From contig NZ_PIUM01000038.1 in NCBI RefSeq assembly GCF_002845745.1, forward strand, positions 1 to 64,000: a stretch of DNA of 64,000 nucleotides, written 5' to 3'. Below the pieces are notes generated by a model. That model had not been told where the DNA came from. It searched no databases and saw only the letters and a program-made list of their open reading frames with translations. Source of the stretch: Telmatospirillum siberiense (GTDB lineage Bacteria > Pseudomonadota > Alphaproteobacteria > Rhodospirillales > Magnetospirillaceae). A program made the position numbers and the translations under genes. Of the stretch, positions 17,502-25,888 are shown one piece after another; the first letter of the stretch is position 1; each line of letters opens with the position of its first letter.

Positions 17502-18569
17502 ATGACGGAATTTTGTCTAACGAATGGGCAATCCGCGAGATCGATGCGCCCACGATTTGAGCAAAGAAACGTTCTCGCCGCCGCCGCCTCCGGGGTGTCC
17601 GATTTCATCTCGGGCCGGGGCGGCGACGCGGGCAAGGTGTTCGAACAGGCGGGCGTCAACGAGCGCTGCCTGGGCGACCCGTTCCTGGCGCTCGATCTTT
17701 CCGATTACTGCGCCATGATGGAAACCGCCGCCGCCGAGACCGGTGACGATAATTTCGGCCTATGGTTCGGCCAACAGTTCCAGCCGCGCAGCCTGGGACT
17801 GATCGGAGAAATCGCCCTCGCCGCGCCGACGCTGGGCGCCGCCCTCGATAATCTGGCCTCGCTTTTCCCTTATCATCAGCAAGCCACGGAAACCCGCTTC
17901 ACCCAGGATGCGGACGGATTGCTGCATCTGGAATACCGGATTCTGGACGGGCGAATTCTCGAACGCCGTCAGGACGCGGAACTGACCATGGGAATGTTCG
18001 CCAACGTTTTCCGCTCCAGCCTGGGCCCGGGCTGGACGCCGGAGGAGGTCCATTTCGAACATCCCCGCCCCTTCGCCTGGCACGACCACCGCGACGCCTT
18101 CGACGCGCCGGTTTATTTCGGCCAGCGCACCAACGGACTGGTGTTTCGCAACCGCCACCTGGACCGGCGCATGCCCAAGGGCGATCTGGCGCGCCTGACC
18201 GATTTGCGCGCGCAACTGGTCGCCTTGGCCGGCAGTACCGGGGCGCCGCCCTTTCTCGAACGGGTCCGGGCGGAAATCCGCAGCCGGTTGCCGGAGGGTC
18301 CGCCGCATATCGAAGTCGTCGCCGGCAGCATGGGATTGGCGCGCTGGACGCTGCAGCGGCGCCTGGCCGACCAGGGCATCAGCTTTTCCCAACTGGTCGA
18401 AGAGGTCCGCCGCGCTCTCGCCGCCCACTATGTGCGCCAGCCCCATATCCCGCTTTCCGATCTGGCCAGCCAGCTTGGATATGCCGAACTTTCCGTGTTC
18501 AGCCGCGCCTTCGCCCGCTGGTTCGGCTGCGCGCCTTCGCGCGTCCGGACCGCCGGCGGGTGGCATTGA
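17502..18569 (+). CDS. AraC family transcriptional regulator, probably of the eut genes
   Basis: A 355-aa regulator with an N-terminal arabinose-binding-like sensor of the PF12625 type (NFGLWFGQQFQPRSLGLIGE, QDAELTMGMFANVFRSSLGP) and a C-terminal double helix-turn-helix (MGLARWTLQRRLADQGISFS; IPLSDLASQLGYAELSVFSR-AFARWFG). It sits on the same strand just after the permease, so it most likely controls the eut operon in response to ethanolamine. Start is uncertain: GTG/ATG choices lie at 17466, 17502 and 17544. Confidence 0.85.
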   Translation: MTEFCLTNGQSARSMRPRFEQRNVLAAAASGVSDFISGRGGDAGKVFEQAGVNERCLGDPFLALDLSDYCAMMETAAAETGDDNFGLWFGQQFQPRSLGLIGEIALAAPTLGAALDNLASLFPYHQQATETRFTQDADGLLHLEYRILDGRILERRQDAELTMGMFANVFRSSLGPGWTPEEVHFEHPRPFAWHDHRDAFDAPVYFGQRTNGLVFRNRHLDRRMPKGDLARLTDLRAQLVALAGSTGAPPFLERVRAEIRSRLPEGPPHIEVVAGSMGLARWTLQRRLADQGISFSQLVEEVRRALAAHYVRQPHIPLSDLASQLGYAELSVFSRAFARWFGCAPSRVRTAGGWH

Positions 18570-19292
18570 TCAAAACGGCTCCTTGAAGGGGCGCAAATCC
18601 AACTCCTGGGTCCAGGCACTATTGGGCTGCCGGTGCAACGCCCAATAACTGTCGGCGATGGCGTCGGGCTCAAGCAGCCCGTCCTCGCCCTTGGCCCTGA
18701 CAAAATCCGGGAACCGCGCCTCGGCATAGTCGCCGTGAATGACCCCGTCGATCACCACATGCGCCACATGAATTCCTTGCGGCCCGAATTCCCGCGCCAG
18801 ACCTTGCGCCACGGCACGCAATGCCGCCTTGGCCGAAGCGAAAGCGACGAACGGCGGGCGGGCGCGAAGGGATGCCGTGGCGCCCGTGAACAGGACGGAC
18901 CCCCGTCCGCGCGGCAACATGTGGCGAACGGCTTCCCGTCCGACCAGAAACCCGCCGAGAGCATTCTGTCGCCATAGCCTCTCGAAGACTTCGGCGGGCA
19001 AAGTCAGCAGGGGCTCCATGGCGTTGTTTCCGACATTATAGGCAACCAACTCCAGATCGCCGCCGACGGCTTCGAACAATCCCACCACATCGGATTCGCT
19101 GGTCGCATCCACCGTCCGGGCCTCGGCACGCCCCCCCTCGTCGCGGATGCCCCGGGCAACCTCTTCGATGCGCGCCGAGGTCCGCCCCGCGACGATCACT
19201 CTCAGCCCTTCCCCGGCGAAACGCCGCGCCAAGGCGGCCCCCAACCCCCGGCTTTCACCGACACCAACGACGACAGCCGTTCCCGCGCTCAT
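18570..19292 (-). CDS. Short-chain dehydrogenase/reductase lacking the catalytic Tyr (SDR_c10-like)
   Basis: A 240-aa Rossmann protein starting MSAGTAVVVGVGESRGLGAA, where the glycine motif is GVGESRGLG instead of TGxxxGIG. In the active-site stretch PPFVAFASAKAALRAVAQGL the usual YxxxK reads FxxxK, so the catalytic Tyr is Phe. This combination matches the SDR_c10 subgroup, for which activity is uncertain. The gene is convergent with the AraC gene and on the same strand as the next two genes, separated by about 100 nt. Confidence 0.8.
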   Translation of the reverse strand: MSAGTAVVVGVGESRGLGAALARRFAGEGLRVIVAGRTSARIEEVARGIRDEGGRAEARTVDATSESDVVGLFEAVGGDLELVAYNVGNNAMEPLLTLPAEVFERLWRQNALGGFLVGREAVRHMLPRGRGSVLFTGATASLRARPPFVAFASAKAALRAVAQGLAREFGPQGIHVAHVVIDGVIHGDYAEARFPDFVRAKGEDGLLEPDAIADSYWALHRQPNSAWTQELDLRPFKEPF

Positions 19293-19390
19293 CGATATGC
19301 CTCTCTGTCCACCATCGTCGGCCATCTTGCATGACGATGGCGGGGAACGTCGACCATCTCGCGATGGAACGGCCGACGCCCCTATGCCTT

Positions 19391-20041
19391 TCAGCCCCTG
19401 GCGAAAATCAAAATGAAATTGTTTGCCGGCCGGTCGATCTTTTCCTTCAGGACGATGCCATGGGGCTTCGCCGCCTTTTCCAGATCCCGCACATCCTTAA
19501 GGCCCCACTCGGGAACCTTGGCGGCCAGAATCTCGGCATCGAACGCCTTGTTGGAGTCCGTGGTGTAATCCCCATCCACTTTGAAGGGGCCGTAAATCGC
19601 CACGAAACCATCGTCCTTCAGCAGCTTGGCGGCCAGGGCGGCGATGCCGTCGGCGATGGATACCGGAGCAACCTGGAAAATATTGATCACGAAAATGACG
19701 TCGTAGCGCCGCTCCGCCGCGGATGGCCAAGTCGCCGGATCGGTAAGATCGATCCTGATGGGGTCGGCCACGTTGCTGTTGCCGGCGGCCTCCCGCTTCT
19801 CGGTGATCGAGTTGAAGACCTCGGGGATCAGATCCGACGGCTGAAAACGGATTTTCGGAAAATGGGGGGCAAAATGGTTGATATGCAGACCGCTGCCGCT
19901 GGCCAGTTCAAGGGCGTCGCCGGAGTCGGGAAACTTCTGCTGAAAGATCTCCAGGATGGGATCGCGGTTGCGCCGCCCCGCCCAGGCCACATAGTCGCTG
20001 AGAGGATAGGGATCGATCGGGGGTCTCGCTTGGTCGGTCAT
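19391..20041 (-). CDS. DUF938 SAM-dependent methyltransferase-like protein
   Basis: A 216-aa class I methyltransferase fold. ALELASGSGLHINHFAPHFP is the SAM-binding GxGxH loop typical of DUF938, RFQPSDLIPEVFNSI holds the acidic residue for the ribose, and VIFVINIFQVAPVSI the post-motif. The ending KEKIDRPANNFILIFAR is family-like. The substrate is unknown. It lies 54 nt after the MetX-like gene and is probably cotranscribed with it. Confidence 0.85.
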   Translation of the reverse strand: MTDQARPPIDPYPLSDYVAWAGRRNRDPILEIFQQKFPDSGDALELASGSGLHINHFAPHFPKIRFQPSDLIPEVFNSITEKREAAGNSNVADPIRIDLTDPATWPSAAERRYDVIFVINIFQVAPVSIADGIAALAAKLLKDDGFVAIYGPFKVDGDYTTDSNKAFDAEILAAKVPEWGLKDVRDLEKAAKPHGIVLKEKIDRPANNFILIFARG

Positions 20042-20095
20042 GGGCTACTCCTTCTTCATCAGTGAAAACGACGAATGGCGTCCCGGCGTTTCCGA

Positions 20096-21160
20096 TCAGG
20101 ACGTGGCAAGCAGCTCTTTGAGGTACGCGTCGACGCGTTCGTTGTAGCCAGGATCAATGCCGAACAGGGCCAGATGCCCCCAAGCCGAAGACACCAGCTT
20201 GAGGGAGCTGTTGGGGACCAGTTTCTGTTCGGCGGCGACATCGGCCAGGGGAAAGAACCCATCCTCTTCGATGGCGATGACCGCGACCTTCGCCGTAATG
20301 GCGCCCAGGGCCCGGCGCAGGTCGCCGCCGGCAATCCGCCCGACGTCGTTGTCGCGCCACTTGGAGGCAAGAAGAATCAGATTGTTGGGATCCTGCGGCA
20401 AAAAATGGTTCTCGACGAAGCCGGTGAGGAAATCGTCGACCGACGAGAAACCCAACCCCCGCCACAATTCGTCATTGAACAGGCGCGGAGTGAAACCCGA
20501 GGCCGCGAACACCCTTGCATGTCGCCGGAGCCCCCGGTGCGCGGCACCATCTTCCCGGTACCAGCCATCGTCGAACGCCGGATCGCCGGTAATCGCCTCG
20601 ATAAAGGTTTCCACCAGCAGTCTGTTGTGCGCCGTCCCCCTGGCGGTGCCGGCAATCGGCGCCGCCCGCCTGACCACGGCGGGGAAGCGGGCCGCCCATT
20701 CATAGGTCTGCTGGGCCCCCATCGAACCACCGAGCACCAAAGCCAACCGCTCGATACCGAACTTCTCGGTGACCAACCGATGCTGCGCCCTGACATCGTC
20801 GGCGTTGCTGACCCGCGGAAACTTCGCGGCATTGAAGGGGGCCGGCGTATTGTGCGGGGAACTGGACAAGCCGTTGCCGAGCTGATTGACCAGAATGATG
20901 AAATATTTTTCGGGGTCGAGAGCCCTGCCCGGCCCCACATAGGCCTGCTCCAGGATCTTGTTGGTTCCGGAATACCAGGTCGGAAAGAGAATCGCGTTGT
21001 CCCGGCTGGCCGACAATGTGCCGAAAGTGGCATAGGCGAGCTTCCCGCCCCTGATCTTCCCGCCATTTTCGAGATCGAAGTCGCCAAGGTCATAGATCTC
21101 ATAAGGGCCATGGTTTTCCTGGCCGTAATACGCCGCTGTCACAAGCCCCCTCCTCGCCAC
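20096..21160 (-). CDS. MetX-like alpha/beta hydrolase (homoserine O-acetyltransferase superfamily)
   Basis: A 354-aa alpha/beta-hydrolase. The nucleophile elbow is LVLGGSMGAQQTYEWAARFP, close to the GGSMGG of MetX acyltransferases; an acid residue lies in IAIEEDGFFPLADV and the catalytic His in SSAWGHLALFG. The first part, KLAYATFGTLSASRDNAILF and NQLGNGLSSSPHN, is also MetX-like. True MetX and MetX-like hydrolases cannot be separated here, and no other methionine genes are near. It leads an operon with the DUF938 gene behind a promoter with the ATCTACTAGAT palindrome. Confidence 0.78.
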   Translation of the reverse strand: MARRGLVTAAYYGQENHGPYEIYDLGDFDLENGGKIRGGKLAYATFGTLSASRDNAILFPTWYSGTNKILEQAYVGPGRALDPEKYFIILVNQLGNGLSSSPHNTPAPFNAAKFPRVSNADDVRAQHRLVTEKFGIERLALVLGGSMGAQQTYEWAARFPAVVRRAAPIAGTARGTAHNRLLVETFIEAITGDPAFDDGWYREDGAAHRGLRRHARVFAASGFTPRLFNDELWRGLGFSSVDDFLTGFVENHFLPQDPNNLILLASKWRDNDVGRIAGGDLRRALGAITAKVAVIAIEEDGFFPLADVAAEQKLVPNSSLKLVSSAWGHLALFGIDPGYNERVDAYLKELLATS

Positions 21161-21202
21161 GCATCCACGGCGCCGCGCCGCCCCGCCCGATTACTATCTA
21201 TA

Positions 21203-21215
21203 AATCTACTAGATT
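21203..21215. promoter_or_regulatory. Perfect palindrome AATCTACTAGATT upstream of the MetX-like operon
   Basis: Six-base arms around one central C. The inner 11-mer recurs inverted at 21314-21324, so each of the two divergent genes carries one copy near its promoter. This is the look of a dimeric repressor or activator site. Confidence 0.5.
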
Positions 21216-21304
21216 AGTCAATTTACGAGTCGCTGGTTCCCGTTCTTTTTTTAAACCACAGATTTTTCATGATTAAAGCGCCTTCGCTCCTGCCGTCGCT
21301 ATGC

Positions 21305-21328
21305 AGTAGATTTATCTAGTAGATTTAT
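21305..21328. promoter_or_regulatory. Operator-like element upstream of the YdhR-like gene
   Basis: AGTAGATTTAT occurs twice in tandem (21305-21315 and 21318-21328, 13-nt period), and ATCTAGTAGAT at 21314-21324 is a perfect palindrome. It lies about 50 nt before the GTG start of the next gene. Confidence 0.5.
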
Positions 21329-21375
21329 GCACAATGTGCCGATTGGCATTGGTGGCTATTCCGTGGAGGGATATC

Positions 21376-21690
21376 GTGAGCGCGAAGAAAATCTTTCTCT
21401 ATGCGGAGATTCAGGTCTCCATCCCCTTCACCGAGATTGATTGGAAATCAATAAACATAGCCATGAAAAAAAATGAAGGACTCAAAAGCAAAACATGGCT
21501 TAGCGGCATTAATAACCACACGATTGGCGGCTTCTATGAATTTGATTCTCTGGAGAATGCCAAGGCATATGCCGGGGGATATCTGTCAGATGCCGCGAAA
21601 CAACTTGGCGGAAGTCTTTCAGTAAAATTATTTGACGGCGATATCGTGGCCGCGGCCAGCCGAGAGATCGCCTCACCCTATTACTCATAG
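21376..21690 (+). CDS. YdhR-like dimeric alpha/beta-barrel protein
   Basis: A 104-aa protein resembling YdhR (PF08803), small dimeric barrel proteins of the monooxygenase type with unproven substrates. Support comes from GLKSKTWLSGINNHTIGGFY, where YdhR has a Lys-W ... G..Y pattern, and the following EFDSLENAKAYAGGYLSDAA. I place the start at GTG 21376 because GGAGGG lies six bases before it; an ATG 14 codons upstream lacks a ribosome-binding site. It is divergent from the MetX-like operon and shares its palindrome. Confidence 0.7.
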   Translation: MSAKKIFLYAEIQVSIPFTEIDWKSINIAMKKNEGLKSKTWLSGINNHTIGGFYEFDSLENAKAYAGGYLSDAAKQLGGSLSVKLFDGDIVAAASREIASPYYS

Positions 21691-21761
21691 AATTATTTGG
21701 ACTGAGCGCTACCCGGAAATGGCGTCATTTCCGGGTAGCCAACCACGGCGGTCTTGCCCCC

Positions 21762-22625
21762 TCACGTTCCCTTGCGCTTCGGAAGCCGGTCGGAACAAGG
21801 CAGATTATTCTGGCAATGACCGCAGGAGTGATAACCCCACTCCTTGAATTCCGGACGGATATTGGTATCGCCATTGGTGACGCAGATCCGATGATCCTTG
21901 CCACCCGCATGAATGGCGCCGACCGGACAACGCCTGATGCAGGCGCCGCATGTCCCGTCGAACATCCAGGGACAATATTCGTAAATATCGGTATAGGGAC
22001 GCGGGGTCGGCTCCAGTTCTAGATCGGTGACGACACTGCCGATACGGCCGGCGGCTCCTTTTTCCGTCAACAATCCGGCATGCAGGCCGAACGTTCCGAC
22101 GCCGGCGATGAAGGCGACGTGTCGTTCCGACCACATGGGGAGCCAGTTCAGCGCCTTGTAAGCGGGGTCAAGATTGGGCGCCGCCGCCCGGCCGCCCCGC
22201 AGTTCCAGGAAACGAACCAGACTTCGACGCATCACATTGATGAAAACCTCGCCATTCAACCGGCCGGAGACCCACTCCAGCGAGGGAAGCGCCGATTCCC
22301 TGTCGTAACTCTGCTTTATCTCGCGGGAGAACGGGGCGAAAAAACTGATCACCGACTTCGCGCCGGCCAGCCAATGATCGGCCTTCACATGAATCGGCCC
22401 CACGACATGCGGCTGCGCCAAGGTGTCGAACAAGGGATCTGCAGCCGATGCGATACCCACCACCGGCGCTTCCCAGATCGGCACATTATCGCCCTCCGGC
22501 AGGGCATTGCGGGGATCGGTCCCGACCAGTTCGCCCAGATAATCGGCGATAGTGCCGACATCCAGGCCGGTTTCGCGGAACCGCCGGGTGATGTAGCCGC
22601 TTTTGGGATTGGACGACTTAGCCAT
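21762..22625 (-). CDS. QueG-like 4Fe-4S protein (dehalogenase/epoxyqueuosine reductase-like), second copy
   Basis: A 287-aa relative of the protein at 7721, but not a close duplicate. Iron-sulfur ligands are in CPWMFDGTCGACIRRCP and in CVTNGDT...CGHCQNNLPC. Upstream, GAKSVISFFAPFSREI and AFIAGVGTFGLHAGLLTEKG correspond to the corrinoid-fold half of QueG and reductive dehalogenases. It overlaps the unknown gene upstream by 8 nt and is likely translated with it. A tRNA role is possible but the pairing with an unknown protein argues for a catabolic reductase. Confidence 0.7.
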   Translation of the reverse strand: MAKSSNPKSGYITRRFRETGLDVGTIADYLGELVGTDPRNALPEGDNVPIWEAPVVGIASAADPLFDTLAQPHVVGPIHVKADHWLAGAKSVISFFAPFSREIKQSYDRESALPSLEWVSGRLNGEVFINVMRRSLVRFLELRGGRAAAPNLDPAYKALNWLPMWSERHVAFIAGVGTFGLHAGLLTEKGAAGRIGSVVTDLELEPTPRPYTDIYEYCPWMFDGTCGACIRRCPVGAIHAGGKDHRICVTNGDTNIRPEFKEWGYHSCGHCQNNLPCSDRLPKRKGT

Positions 22626-23025
22626 GGACGACGTCCTGCGTCCCGTCCGATGTCGACGTGGCGGCCTCGTCCGAATATTTCCCCTTGTTCAAGCCGTAAC
22701 TGGTCGGCGTGAAATCATATCCGTTCCATGCCCACAACTGATCCCAGACCTCGTCGACCAACGCTTCCGCACGCCGGACGGAACTTTCCCCCTCGGCCAG
22801 CCGCGTGGCGCCTTCCTTCGGAAACAGCTCGCCCTCGATGTAATAATAAACCTCCCAGCGTACCGGGATTCCCTCATTGCGCAGCCACGCGGTCCGGTCG
22901 GTACGGCGAACCGACAACACCTTGCGCGGATCCGGCCGATAACCGCGGTAATTGACCTGCAGCACATAATCGGCAATGGCGGCGACCACCGACCGTCGAT
23001 CCAATCCATTTACCAACGGCGACAT
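22618..23025 (-). CDS. Unknown protein, first gene of the QueG-like operon
   Basis: A 135-aa soluble protein if it begins at MSPLVNGLDR; ATGs at 23040 and 23085 are also open and none has a well-spaced ribosome-binding site. The sequence is rich in Tyr, Trp and charged residues (VRWEVYYYIEGELFPKEGAT, VDEVWDQLWAWNGYDFTPTS) and has no signal peptide, membrane segment or metal motif. It overlaps the start of the downstream Fe-S protein, suggesting a complex or shared step. I do not recognise a family. Confidence 0.6.
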   Translation of the reverse strand: MSPLVNGLDRRSVVAAIADYVLQVNYRGYRPDPRKVLSVRRTDRTAWLRNEGIPVRWEVYYYIEGELFPKEGATRLAEGESSVRRAEALVDEVWDQLWAWNGYDFTPTSYGLNKGKYSDEAATSTSDGTQDVVHG

Positions 23026-23095
23026 TCCTCGACACCCCATCGATGAACCGGGACGGGCCCGGCGGAAATCGGTTTTAAAACCCAATATATCTATT

Positions 23096-23106
23096 GTCTA
23101 GTGGTA
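23096..23106. promoter_or_regulatory. Weak copy of the CTAGTAG motif in a divergent promoter
   Basis: GTCTAGTGGTA matches the ATCTAGTAGAT palindrome at 7 of 11 positions, with the TCTAGT core intact. It lies between the QueG-like operon (minus) and the second sulfonate-type ABC operon (plus). By itself this could be chance. Confidence 0.2.
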
Positions 23107-23196
23107 TTGTGGACTTTAACATACAGGGTGTGATTTGGCGATAAGCCGGGCGGGGTCAGAATTTTCCCCCCGGACCAGCGGCTCTGAGGATGAAAA

Positions 23197-24045
23197 ATGA
23201 ACAATCCCGATACCGTCTGCGTAATACCGGCGCAAAGGTCGAAACGGGCGCTGGGCAAGACCGGCCGGCGCGCCGGCTTCGATACGCGGCTGCTGCTGTC
23301 CTGGTCCATTCCCGTTCTGTTGTTGCTGGTCTGGGAGGAAGCCGCCCGTGCCGGATGGATATCTCCATATATCCTGCCGGCCCCCAGCAAGGTTCTTGAA
23401 ACGGCCTGGGCGCTCACCATCAGCGGCCGGCTGGCCACCGATCTCGGCGTCAGCCTGCTCCGCGCCGCCAGCGGATTCGCCATCGGCGGCACCATCGGCT
23501 TCCTGCTCGGCACCCTGGTCGGTTTTTCGAAGATCGCCGGCACGGTCATCGACCGCTCCGTTCAGATGATTCGCGCCGTCCCGTTTCTCGCGCTGCTGCC
23601 GCTCGTCATCGTCTGGTTCGGCGTCGGCGAAAGTCAGAAGATATTCATGGTCGCTTTGGGCGTGAGTTTTCCCATCTACATCAACACGACGCTGGGCATC
23701 CGCCAGATCGACCCAAAGCTGATCGAGCTCGGCCGAGTCCAGAATTTGGAGTCGCTGGAGTTGATTCGCCGAATCATCCTTCCGGGCGCCCTGCCCTCCA
23801 TACTGACCGGGGTCCGTTACGCCTTGGCGACCGCCTGGCTGGCGCTGGTGGTGGCCGAAACCGTGGGATCGAATGCCGGCATCGGCTTCCTGGCGATCGA
23901 TGCCCGCGAGTTTCTTCGCACCGACGTCATCGTGCTGACCATCCTGATCTACGCGGCCATCGGCGTGAGCGCGGATTCGATCGCCCGCCTGCTGGAGCGC
24001 CGGCTGCTGTCCTGGCACCCCAACTTCACCGGGGAGGGACGGTGA
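23197..24045 (+). CDS. ABC transporter permease (SsuC-like), second system
   Basis: Permease (282 aa) of a sulfonate/nitrate/taurine-type importer. Hydrophobic segments start near residue 30 (LLLSWSIPVLLLLVWEEAAR), and the ATPase-docking loop reads GIRQIDPKLIELGRVQNLES followed by IILPGALPSILTGVRYALAT. It precedes its ATPase with a 4-nt ATGA overlap and comes before the binding-protein gene, the reverse of the first system's order. Confidence 0.9.
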   Translation: MNNPDTVCVIPAQRSKRALGKTGRRAGFDTRLLLSWSIPVLLLLVWEEAARAGWISPYILPAPSKVLETAWALTISGRLATDLGVSLLRAASGFAIGGTIGFLLGTLVGFSKIAGTVIDRSVQMIRAVPFLALLPLVIVWFGVGESQKIFMVALGVSFPIYINTTLGIRQIDPKLIELGRVQNLESLELIRRIILPGALPSILTGVRYALATAWLALVVAETVGSNAGIGFLAIDAREFLRTDVIVLTILIYAAIGVSADSIARLLERRLLSWHPNFTGEGR

Positions 24046-24752
24046 TGCCCCCCACGCCCGACGAAACGGCTGCCGTCACCGCCACCGGCCTCGTCCGGGC
24101 CTATGGCGACAGCCTGGTGATCAACCGGTTGAGCCTGCGTATTCCCTGCGGCGAGTTCGTCGCCCTTCTGGGGGAAAGCGGCTGCGGCAAGACCACCTTG
24201 TTGCGCGCCCTGGCCGGCCTCGACACTATCCAGGCCGGGCGCATCGACGCCCCGCGCCGGCCGGCGGTGGTGTTCCAGGAACATCGACTGCTTCCCTGGC
24301 TGTCGGTATGGCAAAACGTCGCCCTCGGCCTGAAAGGCGAGGCTCCACGGGCGAAAGCCGAGGCCGCCCTGACCGAAGTCGGGCTGGGTTCCCGACTGGA
24401 CGACTGGCCACGGACGCTTTCCGGTGGACAGGCCCAACGCGTGGCTTTGGCCCGCGCCCTGGTCCAGGAGCCCCGTCTCCTGCTCCTGGACGAACCCTTC
24501 GCCGCGCTGGATGCCCTGACACGCATCAAAATGCACCATCTGGTCAGACGCCTCGTCGCCAAGCATCGCCCCGGGGTGCTTCTGGTCACCCACGACGTCG
24601 GCGAAGCCATTTCCCTGGCCGACCGCATCCTGGTCATGCGCGAAGGCGCCATCGCCTCGGAATACACCGTTTCAGACCAGCCGGATGCCCGGGAATTGCA
24701 TTCCGTCCTGCTCGAAGAACTGGGCGTTGCCGCCGGCGAGCCCGTTCACTGA
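24042..24752 (+). CDS. ABC transporter ATP-binding protein (SsuB-like), second system
   Basis: ATPase (236 aa) with Walker A GESGCGKTTL, Q-loop VFQEHRLLPWLS, signature LSGGQAQRVALARAL, Walker B LLLLDEPFAALD and the switch His in VTHDVGEA. It overlaps the permease gene and is followed after 59 nt by the binding-protein gene. Confidence 0.92.
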   Translation: MMPPTPDETAAVTATGLVRAYGDSLVINRLSLRIPCGEFVALLGESGCGKTTLLRALAGLDTIQAGRIDAPRRPAVVFQEHRLLPWLSVWQNVALGLKGEAPRAKAEAALTEVGLGSRLDDWPRTLSGGQAQRVALARALVQEPRLLLLDEPFAALDALTRIKMHHLVRRLVAKHRPGVLLVTHDVGEAISLADRILVMREGAIASEYTVSDQPDARELHSVLLEELGVAAGEPVH

Positions 24753-24811
24753 AACGATCGGCACGCCCGATTTCCCCCCTTTCTCCCAAACATACCAACC
24801 GGAGCTGTTCC

Positions 24812-25810
24812 ATGCCGAAACCGTCATCTTTTTGGTCCCGCCGCGAGTTCCTCCGCACACTGGCGATCGGCGCCGGATCGGCGGGCGTGATTCCGGCCGT
24901 GATTTCCCGACCCGCCGCCGGACGGACCACCGATCGGGTCCGTTTGACCTACGCCCGGGGCGGCCTGACCCTGATCGCCAAGGAACGCGGCGAACTGGAC
25001 AAACGCCTGTCCAAGGAGGGGATCAAGGTCGAATGGGTCGGCCCCTTCCCCAATCACGCACCGACCCTGCAGGCCGTCACCGGCGGCAGCGCCGATTTCA
25101 GTTTCGGCGGTTCGACCACTCCGGCACTGGCCGCCATCATCGCCGGCGCGCCGTTGGTCTTCACCCAGTTCTACCACTATGACCCGCGCACGACGGCCAT
25201 CATCGCCAGAAAGGACACGGGCATCGAGACGGTCAAGGACCTGATCGGCAAGACGGTGGCGGTCAACCGCTCGGGATTGGGAGAGTTCCTGTTGATCGCC
25301 GCGCTGGAAAAGCATGGCATCGAGCGTTCCAAGGTCAACGCCATTTATCTGAATCCGCCCGATGCGGCGACGGCGCTGGCCGCCGGCAAGATCGATGCCT
25401 GGGCGATGTGGAGTCCCGCCGTCGACATCGCCCGGGTGGAATATCAGGCCAGGGACGTGTTCAACGAGGGGCGGGACCTGAACTTCGCCGTCGATTACAG
25501 CTCCTTCCTCACCTCCCGCGACTTCGCGGCGGCGAACCCCGATCTGGTCCGCGCCGTCAATGCCGCCTTCGCCGCCGAGGGAGCCTGGGCCTCGGCCAAT
25601 GTGCGCGAGTCCGAGGAGATCAGCCAGCAGGCCGGCCAGTACAAGGACGAGGTCAGGGACTATTTCATCGGCCTCAAGCGTCAATATCGTTTCTACGCCG
25701 TGAACGACACCAGCTTCGTCACCCGGCTGCAGACGGCGGCGGACTGGCTCACGGATCGCAGCATTCTGACCGAACGGATAACCGTCGCCGGACATGTCGC
25801 CCGGCTGTGA
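24812..25810 (+). CDS. ABC transporter substrate-binding protein (SsuA-like), Tat-exported
   Basis: A 332-aa periplasmic protein of the aliphatic sulfonate-binding type. The N-terminus has a twin-arginine signal, SRREFLRTLAIGAGSAGV, followed by a cut near RPAAG. Mature motifs GGLTLIAKERGELDKRLSKE, GGSADFSFGGSTTPALAAII and VKDLIGKTVAVNRSGLGEF are SsuA-like. The start ATG is preceded by CCGGAG. The substrate is unknown; the family binds sulfonates and related small anions. Confidence 0.9.
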   Translation: MPKPSSFWSRREFLRTLAIGAGSAGVIPAVISRPAAGRTTDRVRLTYARGGLTLIAKERGELDKRLSKEGIKVEWVGPFPNHAPTLQAVTGGSADFSFGGSTTPALAAIIAGAPLVFTQFYHYDPRTTAIIARKDTGIETVKDLIGKTVAVNRSGLGEFLLIAALEKHGIERSKVNAIYLNPPDAATALAAGKIDAWAMWSPAVDIARVEYQARDVFNEGRDLNFAVDYSSFLTSRDFAAANPDLVRAVNAAFAAEGAWASANVRESEEISQQAGQYKDEVRDYFIGLKRQYRFYAVNDTSFVTRLQTAADWLTDRSILTERITVAGHVARL

Positions 25811-25814
25811 CGCC

Positions 25815-25880
25815 GTCGTCGACCGGTTTCAAACGCGGCGGGCCGACAGCAAACCGCCATGAATGAAAGCGGTCGACGAC
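25815..25880. repeat. Perfect 11-bp inverted repeat flanking 44 bp
   Basis: GTCGTCGACCG at 25815-25825 and CGGTCGACGAC at 25870-25880 are exact inverted repeats between the stop of the binding-protein gene and the ssrA terminator. It may act as a long-loop terminator for the ABC operon or mark an old recombination point; the spacing is too long for a dimer operator. Confidence 0.4.
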
Positions 25881-25888
25881 GATAATCT

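Noticed and set aside
21437-21451. FNR-box-like TTGAT....ATCAA inside the YdhR-like gene
   Set aside because: The spacer is 5 nt instead of 4 and the site is within coding sequence.
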